DNA of 64,000 nt from assembly GCF_029392895.1 (NCBI RefSeq), contig NZ_CP114200.1, positions 2,201,001-2,265,000 of the forward strand, in the 5' to 3' direction. The position numbers were made by a program, and so were the translations under genes. Under the pieces are notes generated by a model, which ran no database searches, was not told the DNA's origin, and saw only the letters and a program-made list of their open reading frames with translations. Origin of the DNA: Streptomyces sp. 71268. GTDB taxonomy: Bacteria; Actinomycetota; Actinomycetes; Streptomycetales; Streptomycetaceae. Positions 27,429 through 35,669 of the stretch are shown in pieces. Numbering within the stretch: the stretch's first letter is position 1; each line of letters begins with the position of its first letter.

Positions 27429-29771
27429 CTACGGCGCGCCCGCGTGCTCCGGTGCCTCCGCGCGCCGCGCCGGCGCTTCCACGCGCCTCGGCGCGGCCAC
27501 GCGCTCCGGCGGCTCGATGCTGAACCGGGGCAGCCAGCGGTCGAGCCAGCCGGGGAGCCACCAGTTGGCGCCGCCCAGCAGGTGCATCAGGGCCGGGACC
27601 AGGAGCGTACGGAGCACGAAGGCGTCCAGGGCGACGGCGACGGCAAGGCCGATGCCGAACATGGCGATGATGCGGTCACCGCTGAGGACGAAGGCGGCGA
27701 AGACAGCGATCATGATCACGGCGGCGGAGTTGATGACCCGGCTGGTTTCGGCCAGTCCGACGCGCACGGCGCGGCAGTTGTCGCCGGTTACTCGCCACTC
27801 CTCGTACATCCGGCTGACCAGGAACACCTGGTAGTCCATCGACAGGCCGAACAGCACGGAGATCATGATTACGGGCAGGAAGGGTTCGATCGGTCCCGCC
27901 CTGCCCAGGCCCAGGAACTCGCTGCCCCAGCCCCACTGGAAGACGGCGACGATGACGCCGAAGGAGGAGGCGACGGCGGCGATGTTCATGATCGCCGCCT
28001 TGACGGGGATGCCGACGCTACGGAAGGCCAGCAGCAGGAGCAGGCAGCCGAGGCCGACCACGACGCCCACGAACAGCGGCAGCTTGCCGACAATGACCTC
28101 GGCGAAGTCGTCGTAGCTGGCGGTGAGGCCGCCCACGTACACCTCCAGCGAGGTGCCGCGTTCGGCGGCCGGGATCACCTCGGTGCGGAGCCGGTCGACC
28201 AGTTCGCTGGTCCGCTCGGACTGCGGGGCGGTCTCCGGGATGACGGTGATCACGCTCGTGTCGCCGCTGCTGGGGGCGGACGCGTCGGTGGCAGCCGGGC
28301 CCTGGACGGAGGCGACGCCCTCGGTGTCCCGGAGGGCGTCCTCCAGGCGACTCAGGGCGACGCGGTCGGCGGCCCCGTCGAGATGGGCGACCAGCGTCAG
28401 GGGCCCGTTTACCCCGGGCCCGAAGCCGCTCGGGACCGCCGCTCCCCCGGCGGCCCCGTCCGGGCCGCCGTCAGTGGTGCCAGCACCGTTCGCGCCGTCG
28501 CCGTTCGCGCCAGTGCCGTTCGCACCGTCGCCGGCGAGGAGGTCGTACGCCTGGCGCGTGGTCGACCCGACGGGGTTGTTGCCCTGGTCGGAGGTGCCCA
28601 GGTGGAGCGAGAGGGTCGGCAGGGCCAGGACGAGCATGACGGCCGCGGCGAGGCCGCCGAGCAGCCGGGGGTGGCGCTCGACGAAGGCGGACCAGCGGGC
28701 GGCGAGCCCCGTGGGCGCCTCGGACGGGCGGGCGCCCGCGGCGAGCCGGCGTCGTTCGCGGCGGCTGAGCGCCCGCGGCCCGATGGTCCCGAGCAGCGCG
28801 GGCAGCAGCGTGACGGAGGCGGCGACGGTCAGCACGACGGTGAGCGAGGCGGCGATGGCCACGCCGTTCAGGAAGCTCAGTCGCAGGATGAGCATGCCGA
28901 GCAGGGCGACGCAGACGGTGCCGCCGGCAAAGACCACGGCGCGCCCGGTGGTGGCCACGGCGCGCTCGGCGGCCTCGGGCACCGGCAGTCCGGCCCTGAG
29001 TCCCTGGCGGTGCCGGGTGACGATGAACAGCGCGTAGTCGATGCCCACGCCGAGGCCGATGAGCATGCCCAGCATCGGCGCGAAGTCGGCGACGGTCATG
29101 ACGTGGCCGAGCAGGGTGATGCCCAGCGTGGCGGTGCCCACGGCCACCACGGCCGTGATGATCGGCAGCAGGCTGGCGGCGAGCGAGCCGAAGGCGACGA
29201 AGAGCACCACCGCGGCGACGGCGATGCCGATCAACTCGCTGAGGTGCGTGTCGGGCTTCTCGGTGAGCGCGATGGCGCTGCCCCCGGCCTCGACCTGGAG
29301 CCCGTCGCCCGCGGCGGCCTTCGCGGCGTCCACCACGGCGCGCGGCTGGCTCGCCGGCAGGTCGTCGGCGGGCCGCTCGAAGGTGACGGTCGCGTACGCG
29401 GTGTGCCCGTCGGGGCTGATCTGGCGCGCCCCGTCGGGCCCCGCGTAGGGGCTGCCGACGGCGGCCACTCCGGGCAGGTCGGCGATCCGGTCGAGGACGC
29501 CGGTCATCCGGGCCTCGACGGTGGCGGAGCGGACGGGTTCGCGCCCCGCGTCCGTGTGCCAGACCACACGGTCGCCGTCGCCCGCCTGGTCCGGGAACGC
29601 CTTGGCCGCCAGCGAGGCGGCCTTCGCCGACTCGGTGCCCGGCACGTCGTAGTCGTTGGAGTACGCGGAACCCGCCACGGCGGCGGCCGAGGCGGCGCCC
29701 GCGAGGACGGCCAGCCACAGCACGATGACGACGAGGCGGCGCCTGAGGCACCACCGGGCGAGTGCGGCCAT
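27429..29771 (-). CDS. MMPL/RND family membrane exporter
   Basis: A 780-residue protein of the actinobacterial MMPL family: two halves, each with an extracytoplasmic loop domain and about six helices. The paired proton-relay Asp-Tyr motifs are in GLGVGIDYALFIVTRH (about 243) and LFGLSMDYQVFLVSR (about 644). It probably exports lipids, siderophore-like or other hydrophobic molecules by proton antiport. A low-complexity Gly-Ala-Asn insert (GANGTGANGDGANGAG) sits in the second periplasmic loop. ATG at 29771. The upstream gap contains an 18-bp dyad that may bind a regulator. Confidence 0.93.
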   Translation of the reverse strand: MAALARWCLRRRLVVIVLWLAVLAGAASAAAVAGSAYSNDYDVPGTESAKAASLAAKAFPDQAGDGDRVVWHTDAGREPVRSATVEARMTGVLDRIADLPGVAAVGSPYAGPDGARQISPDGHTAYATVTFERPADDLPASQPRAVVDAAKAAAGDGLQVEAGGSAIALTEKPDTHLSELIGIAVAAVVLFVAFGSLAASLLPIITAVVAVGTATLGITLLGHVMTVADFAPMLGMLIGLGVGIDYALFIVTRHRQGLRAGLPVPEAAERAVATTGRAVVFAGGTVCVALLGMLILRLSFLNGVAIAASLTVVLTVAASVTLLPALLGTIGPRALSRRERRRLAAGARPSEAPTGLAARWSAFVERHPRLLGGLAAAVMLVLALPTLSLHLGTSDQGNNPVGSTTRQAYDLLAGDGANGTGANGDGANGAGTTDGGPDGAAGGAAVPSGFGPGVNGPLTLVAHLDGAADRVALSRLEDALRDTEGVASVQGPAATDASAPSSGDTSVITVIPETAPQSERTSELVDRLRTEVIPAAERGTSLEVYVGGLTASYDDFAEVIVGKLPLFVGVVVGLGCLLLLLAFRSVGIPVKAAIMNIAAVASSFGVIVAVFQWGWGSEFLGLGRAGPIEPFLPVIMISVLFGLSMDYQVFLVSRMYEEWRVTGDNCRAVRVGLAETSRVINSAAVIMIAVFAAFVLSGDRIIAMFGIGLAVAVALDAFVLRTLLVPALMHLLGGANWWLPGWLDRWLPRFSIEPPERVAAPRRVEAPARRAEAPEHAGAP

Positions 29772-29936
29772 GGAGTGCAGGGTCGCTTCCGGATTGTGCG
29801 CCGCTCACCACCGGCGGGTGCCGGGGCTGGGCAGCGTGCGCGGGGAACGGGTGGGCACGGGGCCCGCCGCCTGCCGACGAAGGAGCGACGGGCCCCGCGC
29901 AGCACTCTGACAGCCCGCGGAGATCCTTTGACCGCT

Positions 29937-29954
29937 TTGTGGGTTACCCCACAA
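29937..29954. promoter_or_regulatory. Palindrome upstream of the MMPL exporter
   Basis: TTGTGGG (29937-29943) and CCCACAA (29948-29954) form perfect 7-bp arms around TTAC. The site is 166 nt upstream of the MMPL start in an A/T-richer stretch, and downstream of the phospholipase stop. It could be an operator for the exporter or a short terminator stem for phospholipase. Confidence 0.4.
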
Positions 29955-30046
29955 CTGGGCCACGGTGACCGTTAACCGCGGCCTTGGAAGGATCTCTGGC
30001 GTTTTCGCCGTGGTGGTTGCCGCAATGGGCGAGGCGCGGTCCGGCT

Positions 30047-32293
30047 TCAGCCCGTCACGGACTCCGCCCCGTTCTCGATGTGACCCATCAGACGACGGCG
30101 GAAGGTCTCGTCCTCCGCGACGGTGAGCGCCAGGTCGTACCAGCCGTGCGCGCCGCCCGTCGGGAACGGCAGGGTCCGCGTGCGGCCCGGGGCGAGGGTG
30201 ATGGTGCGCGGCGCGGCGTCGGAGTAGGCCAGCGGCTTGAGGGTGAAGGTCAGCGGGGCGTCGCCGGCGTTCTCCAGGGACAGGTGCAGTTCGCGACGGC
30301 GCTCGTCGATCCGGCTGCGGACCGCGGCCCGCGCGGCGGCGCCACGGGCGGTGCCGGCGAACTCGCGGCGGAAGCCGCCGGGCCCGGTGAGGGTGAAGCG
30401 GTACGCGCCGTTCTTCACCGGCACGTTCCACGCCTCGCCCCGCTCGTGCCGGCCCCGCCCCCGACCGTGCCCGGCGGCCAGCGCCTCTTGCTCCGTAACC
30501 TCGTGCGCCGTCGTCCCGTGCCCCGTCGCCCCGTGCACCGTGGCACCGTGCGGGTGGCGTCCGGCGCCGGGCACGTCACGGTGCTGGGGCGTGGCGTACT
30601 CGTCGGCGTACGGGTACAGCGCCAGGTGCGCGCTGGAGCGACCGGTGTTGCGCAGCGTGAGCCGGAAGACGGCCGCGTCCGCGTCCAGGCGACCATCCGC
30701 GTCCGGCCCGTACGGCAGCGGGCGGGCCGGCCGGGTGCCCGGCTCCTGCTTCGGCAGCCGCTGGTCGGCCGGCGGCTTGGGCCGCCAGCGCCCGTCGAAG
30801 GGCGGAATGGCGCCCGGCCGCTCCACCTCGGGCAGCCGGCGGCGGCGCGAGAAGTCGAACGCCGACGTGAGGTCGCCGCAGACGGTGCGGCGCCACGCGC
30901 CGATGTTGGGCTCGCGGACGCCGAGCCAGCGCTCCATGAAGCGGACGATGGAGGTGTGGTCGAACACCTCCGAGCAGGCGTAGCCGCCCACCGTCCACGG
31001 CGATATCACCAGCATCGGCACCCGGATACCGAGGCCGGTCGGCTTGCCCTGCCAGAACTCGCCGTCCGTGCCCGCCGGCGGCACCGGCGGCGGCACGTGG
31101 TCGTAGAAGCCGTCGTTCTCGTCGTAGGTGAGGAAGAGCGCGGTGTGCCGCCACACGTCGGGGTTCCTGCCGAGCGCGTCGAGCACCTTGTAGACGATGG
31201 TGGCGCTGGCGACCGGGGACGAGGCTCCCGGGTGCTCGGAGTCGGCGGCGGACGGCACGATGTAGGACACCTTCGGCAGGGTCCCGGCGGCGACGTCGGC
31301 GGCGAACGCGGTGGCCGTCGTGCCCGGCTCGCCGCGCCGCAGCGCGCGCTCGAACAGGCTGCGCTCGGCCGCGCTCAGGCCGCGCACGCCCTCTTCGAGG
31401 AGTTCGGTGAGCTGCTTGCGGCCGGCCGCGTCGGCGGCGGCGAGCTTGTCGTAGAAGGCGGTCATGTTCCGCACGCCCTCGACCTTGGCCAGCGCCTTGC
31501 GCGCGACGGCCTTGAAGCTCGCGTAGAACTCCAGGTTGTTGTCGGTGAAGTTGTCCCACTCCTGGTAGACCTGCCAGGAGTGGCCGGCCTTCTCCAGCCG
31601 CTCGGCGTAGGTGGGCCAGGCGTAGCCGGGGTGCTTGTCCTCGGAGTACGCGTCGTTGCCCACCGCGCGCGCCCCGCCCGGCTCGAAGCCCGTCCAGCCG
31701 CTCACGAGATGGTTGCGGTTGGGGCTGGTCGAGGAGTGGATGGAGGAGTGGTACGCGTCGCAGACGGTGAACGTGTCGGCCAGCTCGTAGTGCAGCGGGA
31801 TGTCGGACCGATCGTAGTACGCCATCGTCGCGGCGGTCTTCGCGGTGACCCAGCCGTCCATCCAGCCGTCCCGCCACGCCTTCGCGCCGCCCTGCCAACT
31901 GTGGTCGAGATCCCCGATGTACTGGAGCTCCTTCTGCTGCGCCGCCGCGGCGGCGCGGACACCGAACGGCAGCACGGTGCCGACCCCGAGCGCACCGGGC
32001 TGCTCGAAGACGCTTCCGCCACGGGGCAGTTCGATGGCGTTGCGGTCACCGAAGCCGCGTACGCCGCGCAGCATGCCGAAGTAGTGGTCGAAGGATCGGT
32101 TCTCCTGCATCAGCACCACGACGTGCCGGATGTCGCGCAACCCCCCGCCGTGGTGCCGCTCGTGGCCTCGCTCGGACGCCTGGTCGGCCAGGGCCTGCTG
32201 GAGCGAGGGCGGCAGCAGCGAACCCGCCGCGACGAGCCCCGCCCCGCCCGTCCCAAGTGCCAGTGCCCGCCTGCGAGATATCTCCGATGCCAC
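30047..32293 (-). CDS. plc: Phospholipase C, phosphocholine-specific type
   Basis: A 748-residue secreted phosphoesterase. The N-terminus carries a Tat signal (SRRRALALG, hydrophobic stretch, Ala cleavage zone near 40). The catalytic-domain signature QENRSFDHYFG is at about 62-72, with YDENDGFYDHVPPP further on. Two C-terminal beta domains typical of non-haemolytic PLC follow. It hydrolyses phospholipid head groups outside the cell and supplies phosphate. GTG at 32293 follows GGGAGG at 7 nt; a longer upstream frame lacks this. Within one C-terminal domain a His/Gly/Thr-rich insert (GATVHGATGHGTTAHE) is coded by heptamer-like repeats at about 30485-30548. Confidence 0.93.
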   Translation of the reverse strand: MASEISRRRALALGTGGAGLVAAGSLLPPSLQQALADQASERGHERHHGGGLRDIRHVVVLMQENRSFDHYFGMLRGVRGFGDRNAIELPRGGSVFEQPGALGVGTVLPFGVRAAAAAQQKELQYIGDLDHSWQGGAKAWRDGWMDGWVTAKTAATMAYYDRSDIPLHYELADTFTVCDAYHSSIHSSTSPNRNHLVSGWTGFEPGGARAVGNDAYSEDKHPGYAWPTYAERLEKAGHSWQVYQEWDNFTDNNLEFYASFKAVARKALAKVEGVRNMTAFYDKLAAADAAGRKQLTELLEEGVRGLSAAERSLFERALRRGEPGTTATAFAADVAAGTLPKVSYIVPSAADSEHPGASSPVASATIVYKVLDALGRNPDVWRHTALFLTYDENDGFYDHVPPPVPPAGTDGEFWQGKPTGLGIRVPMLVISPWTVGGYACSEVFDHTSIVRFMERWLGVREPNIGAWRRTVCGDLTSAFDFSRRRRLPEVERPGAIPPFDGRWRPKPPADQRLPKQEPGTRPARPLPYGPDADGRLDADAAVFRLTLRNTGRSSAHLALYPYADEYATPQHRDVPGAGRHPHGATVHGATGHGTTAHEVTEQEALAAGHGRGRGRHERGEAWNVPVKNGAYRFTLTGPGGFRREFAGTARGAAARAAVRSRIDERRRELHLSLENAGDAPLTFTLKPLAYSDAAPRTITLAPGRTRTLPFPTGGAHGWYDLALTVAEDETFRRRLMGHIENGAESVTG
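30485..30548 (-). repeat. Heptamer-like repeats inside the phospholipase coding sequence
   Basis: Copies of CCGTGCC / CCGTCGC / CCGTGCA, the complement of the GGGGCAC family, run through this part of plc and encode a His-Gly-Ala-Thr-rich insert between two beta-domain segments. It is the second coding invasion by this repeat family in the window. Confidence 0.65.
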
Positions 32294-32840
32294 GCTCTTT
32301 CCTCCCGGTCGGCAGCTAATGGTTCGGTCGCACACCATTGGTTACGTGTGGTGGGGACCGTACTGCAGCCGCATGGCACACGATAGGTACCAAAGTGGCG
32401 CATTGATGAACGAGGCCCGGCGCCAATCCCGCGCGGCCGTGCGGCTGACGTCCCGTCGGCGGGCGGGCCCGTCAGCGTTCGGGCCTGGCGGTGGGTGACG
32501 CTGTCGGCACCGGCGGCGGGGTACGGAGGCGACGGGTGGAGCGCCCCCCGGGGCCCTGCGCCCCGTGCTCCGTACGTGGGGCTCCGTGCCCCGTGCCCCG
32601 TGCCCCGTGCCCCCGAAGAGGATCGCCGCCCCGTGCTCCGCGCTCCGTGCCCCCGTGCTCAGCGGCTCCGCACTGGCGAACCCTGCGGCCCCGCGCCCCG
32701 TGCCCCGTACCGCCGTCCCCGCCCCCTCCCCGCAGCCCCGCGTACGCACCACTCCCGGCCCGGCGCAGCCGCTTGACCTTCACATCCATGGCAACCCCTA
32801 GCCTCGGGCCGTACGTGATCTTGAGGAAGGGAGTCGAGGC
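32294..32840. other. Divergent plc/SDR gap with heptamer array
   Basis: This 547-base gap lies between the divergent phospholipase and SDR genes. The plc-proximal 130 bases are A/T-richer and probably hold its promoter. The heptamer array at 32562-32712 fills much of the rest. No gene is credible. Confidence 0.6.
32562..32712 (-). repeat. Heptamer array, G-rich bottom strand
   Basis: Runs of GTGCCCC, GTGCTCC and CGCTCCG heptamers on the top strand (GGGGCAC / GGAGCAC on the bottom). The 15-nt core AGGATCGCCGCCCCG at 32619-32633 is identical to 5436-5450. It is oriented opposite to the array at 33580, so the SDR gene lies between inverted copies. Confidence 0.9.
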
Positions 32841-33551
32841 ATGTCCGGAGCGGTCGTCATCGGGGCGGGGCCGGGGATTGGTCAGGCCGTGGCGCGGCGG
32901 TTCGCGCGGGCGGGGATGCCGGTCGCGCTCATCGCGCGGACCCGGCGGACGGTGGACGAGGTGGCGCGGGCGCTCGGAACCACCGGCGGCTCGCCCGATA
33001 CGGACTCCGAGGCGGGAACGGGAACGGAGCCCGGCGCGCGGGTGGCCGCGTTGACCGCGGACGTCACCGACGAGGCGGCGTTGCGGGCCGCGCTCGACGC
33101 GGCCGCCGACCGGTTCGGACCGCCCGACGTCGTGGTCTACAACGCGGCGATCGTCCGCCCCGACCGCGTCGGCGAACTCAGCGCGCGAGGCCACCTCGAC
33201 GCCTGGGCGGTCAACGTGGTGGGCGCGCACACCGCCGCCGCACACGTGGCGCCGGCGATGGCGCGGCGCGGCAGCGGCACATTCCTCGTCACGAGCGGCA
33301 TGCCGCGGCCGGTGCCCCGGTACGTCAGCCTCTCCCTCGGCAAGGCCGGCGTCCGCGCGTTGGTCTCACTGCTCGACCAGGAGTACGGGCCGGCCGGCGT
33401 GCACGTGGCGGCGATCACCGTGGACGGCCCGGTCGCGCCGGGCACGGCCTTCGATCCGGACGCCATCGCCGAGCACTACTGGCGCCTGCACGCCCAGCCG
33501 CGCGCGGAGTGGGAACACGACGTCCTCTTCAGCGGGCGCGCGGCCGACTGA
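32841..33551 (+). CDS. Short-chain dehydrogenase-like protein, catalytic Tyr not aligned
   Basis: A 236-residue Rossmann protein with the SDR cofactor motif GAGPGIG (8-14) and YNAAI (100-104), so it should bind NAD(P). The catalytic YxxxK is not canonical: K168 in SLSLGKAG has Leu, not Tyr, four residues earlier; the nearest Tyr is Y161. Either a shifted Tyr serves or the protein is a non-catalytic or altered SDR. A GAGGAAGGGAG stretch precedes ATG 32841. It sits between oppositely oriented heptamer arrays. Function unknown. Confidence 0.8.
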   Translation: MSGAVVIGAGPGIGQAVARRFARAGMPVALIARTRRTVDEVARALGTTGGSPDTDSEAGTGTEPGARVAALTADVTDEAALRAALDAAADRFGPPDVVVYNAAIVRPDRVGELSARGHLDAWAVNVVGAHTAAAHVAPAMARRGSGTFLVTSGMPRPVPRYVSLSLGKAGVRALVSLLDQEYGPAGVHVAAITVDGPVAPGTAFDPDAIAEHYWRLHAQPRAEWEHDVLFSGRAAD

Positions 33552-33579
33552 CAGGGCACGGGGCCGCACCGGCACCGTC

Positions 33580-33622
33580 CCGACGGGGCACGGGGCACGG
33601 AGCACGGGGCACGGAGCGGACG
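33580..33622 (+). repeat. Short heptamer array, G-rich top strand
   Basis: About six GGGGCAC / GGAGCAC units immediately after the SDR stop codon, between it and the convergent MFS gene. With 32562-32712 it brackets the SDR gene in inverted orientation. Confidence 0.85.
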
Positions 33623-33718
33623 GGGCAGCCAGCGCCCGCCCCGTGCGGCGCTCGGCCGGGCGCCCCGTCGTCGCCCCGCCGGCCGCCCCGTCGCCTCGTC
33701 GGCACCCCCGTCGCTACG

Positions 33719-34957
33719 TCAAGCGCCCCGTCGCCGTGGCAACAACGCGAGGCCGGCGAACTGCAACAGGCCACCCGCGAGCGGTATCGCCGCCGCGGAC
33801 CCGTGTGCCAACAACAGCCCGCCGAGCACGCCACCCAGAGACGCCCCGAGGAACAGGGCGCTGGTCTGCAACGCCAGCACCTCCATGCCGGCCCCCGGCG
33901 CCAGGGTGAGCAGCAGCATCTGGAGCGGTGGGGTCAGCGACCACGCGAAGAGGGCGACCAGCATCATGGCCGAGGCGATCGCGGCGTACGGCATGTCGCC
34001 GGCCCAGGCCAGGGCGGCGACGGCCAACAGCGCGGCTCCGTGCCCGAGTTCGGCGGCCACCACCGTCGGGCGCGGGCCCCACTGGTCGGCCCCGCGCCCG
34101 CCGAGCCAGGCGGCGACGGCGCCGGCACACCCCATCAGCGTGATGGTGAGGGCGACGTCGTCGTGGCCGATGCCGTGCCCGGCGGCACGGAGCACCGGGA
34201 AGACGTAGGTCATCTGCATCATGCCGCCGGAGGCAGCGACCACGATCATGAGCAGCACTCCGAGCACGGGCCGCTGCCGCAGCGGGGCCAGCCGCCCGCG
34301 CAACCCCGCTCCCCGCTCGGCCCCGGCCCCCGTCGCCCCGCCGCCCGGCCCCGTGTCGGCCCCGTCCGCGAGCGTGCGGGGCACGGCCAGCGCCCCGCAC
34401 CAGGCGAGCGCGCCGAGCCCCGCGACGAAGAGCATCGTCGCCCGCCAGCCGTGGCCGCCGCCGATCCAGGTGCCCAGCGGCACGCCCGCCACCAGCGAGA
34501 CGGTGAGGCCGCCGATGACCAGGCCGAGGTACCTGCCGCGCCGGTGGTCGGGGGCCATGGTCGCGGCCATGGCCAGGGCCGCGGGCGTGATGGCGGCGGC
34601 GGCCACGGCGGCGAGCACGCGCAGCGCCAACAGCGCCCCGTACGAGGGCGCCAGCGAGGCCAGCAGGTTGAGCGCGACGAACGCGCCGAGCCCGCCGAGG
34701 AGCACGCCGCGCCGCGGGAACCGCGCGGTGAGCACGGCGACAAGGGGCGTGCCGATGCCGTAGGTGAGGGCGAACGCGGTGACGAGCTGTCCCGCGTTGG
34801 CCTCACTGACGTGCAGGTCGGCGGCGATGTCCGGGAGTACGCCGGCGATGACCATGTCGTCGGTGCCGGCCGCGAAGGTGGCCAGCGCCAGCGGGAGGAC
34901 GCGGCTGATCGGCGCGCCGGTGGAGGTCTGGCCGGCCCGCGCCGTGGTGTCGACCAT
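33719..34957 (-). CDS. MFS transporter, DHA1-type
   Basis: A 412-residue protein with about 12 predicted membrane helices in two halves joined by a Gly/Ala-rich cytoplasmic loop (about 195-220). Blocks such as GTDDMVIAGVLPDIAADL in helix 1 and LTARFPRRGVLLGG after helix 2 resemble the arabinose/drug DHA1 exporters. It probably exports a toxic or signalling compound. Its ATG overlaps the stop of the MerR gene by one base (TGATG), so translation is coupled and the pair is one MerR-controlled operon. Confidence 0.9.
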   Translation of the reverse strand: MVDTTARAGQTSTGAPISRVLPLALATFAAGTDDMVIAGVLPDIAADLHVSEANAGQLVTAFALTYGIGTPLVAVLTARFPRRGVLLGGLGAFVALNLLASLAPSYGALLALRVLAAVAAAAITPAALAMAATMAPDHRRGRYLGLVIGGLTVSLVAGVPLGTWIGGGHGWRATMLFVAGLGALAWCGALAVPRTLADGADTGPGGGATGAGAERGAGLRGRLAPLRQRPVLGVLLMIVVAASGGMMQMTYVFPVLRAAGHGIGHDDVALTITLMGCAGAVAAWLGGRGADQWGPRPTVVAAELGHGAALLAVAALAWAGDMPYAAIASAMMLVALFAWSLTPPLQMLLLTLAPGAGMEVLALQTSALFLGASLGGVLGGLLLAHGSAAAIPLAGGLLQFAGLALLPRRRGA

Positions 34958-35397
34958 CAGGGCCGCCCCTCGGGCACCGGCGCGGCCCGTCCGACCCGCA
35001 CGGAGCGGGCGGCCAGCGCGGTCGACCGGGGCGGCTCGGCGGCCGAGCGGACCTCGTCGATGTGGTGGGCCAGCCGGTTGCGCAGGCCGTGCAGGGCCGC
35101 GATGCGCTCGTCCAGGGCCGCGAGCCGGTCGGTGGCCGTACGCAACTCGGCGGCGCACCCGGCGCGCTCCCGCAGAGGCACGTCGAGGCAGCCCTGTTCC
35201 AGGGCCGGCCGGACGTCCTCGACGGTCAGCCCGGCGCTCAGCAACTCCCGGATGTTCGCGGCGCGCACGCCGTCCAGCGCGCCGTACTCGCGGTACCCGT
35301 TGGCGGCCCGCTCGGGGGCGAGCAGGCCCTGTTGTTCGTAGTAGCGCAGCGCGCGGGGAGTGACTCCGGTCCGCTGAGCCAGTTCCCCGATGCGCAT
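34957..35397 (-). CDS. MerR family transcriptional regulator
   Basis: A 146-residue MerR protein: winged helix at the N-terminus (MRIGELAQRTGVTPRALRYY, then EQQGLLAPERAANGYREY), a dimerisation helix, and a short effector end. There is one Cys pair-like region (QGCLDVPLRERAGC), but no clear metal-binding pattern. ATG at 35397 was chosen because AAGGAG lies exactly 6 nt before it; ATGs at 35403 and 35415 would overlap that site. A MerR promoter with a 19-bp spacer lies just upstream. It is coupled to the MFS gene. Confidence 0.9.
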   Translation of the reverse strand: MRIGELAQRTGVTPRALRYYEQQGLLAPERAANGYREYGALDGVRAANIRELLSAGLTVEDVRPALEQGCLDVPLRERAGCAAELRTATDRLAALDERIAALHGLRNRLAHHIDEVRSAAEPPRSTALAARSVRVGRAAPVPEGRP

Positions 35398-35423
35398 CTC
35401 CATCTCCTTCACCATGCGTGGAC

Positions 35424-35454
35424 GCTAAAAGGTTGTCGTTAGCGTCAAGGTCAA
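35424..35454 (-). promoter_or_regulatory. MerR-type promoter with 19-bp spacer
   Basis: On the minus strand TTGACC (35449-35454) and TTTAGC (35424-35429) are 19 bp apart, the stretched spacing typical of MerR-activated promoters. An imperfect dyad ACCTTGACG ... CGACAACCT lies between them. It precedes the MerR-MFS operon, so the regulator probably controls its own promoter by untwisting the spacer. Confidence 0.75.
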
Positions 35455-35669
35455 CCCCGGGCGCGCCCCGTCGCTTCCCGCGTGGCGACCGTCGCGGGTC
35501 GCCGAAGCCGCTTCCGTATCGGGTGGTAGAAATAACTCCCGCAATCGCACTGCCAGTTGATCAATGAATAACGGGCGCCGTTTCCGATTCGCTTCTTTTC
35601 CGGGGGATATCAGCCCCGGGGCGCGGGGGAAGGTGAACGGTTCACCGGCGTCCGCGATGAGGGATTTCC

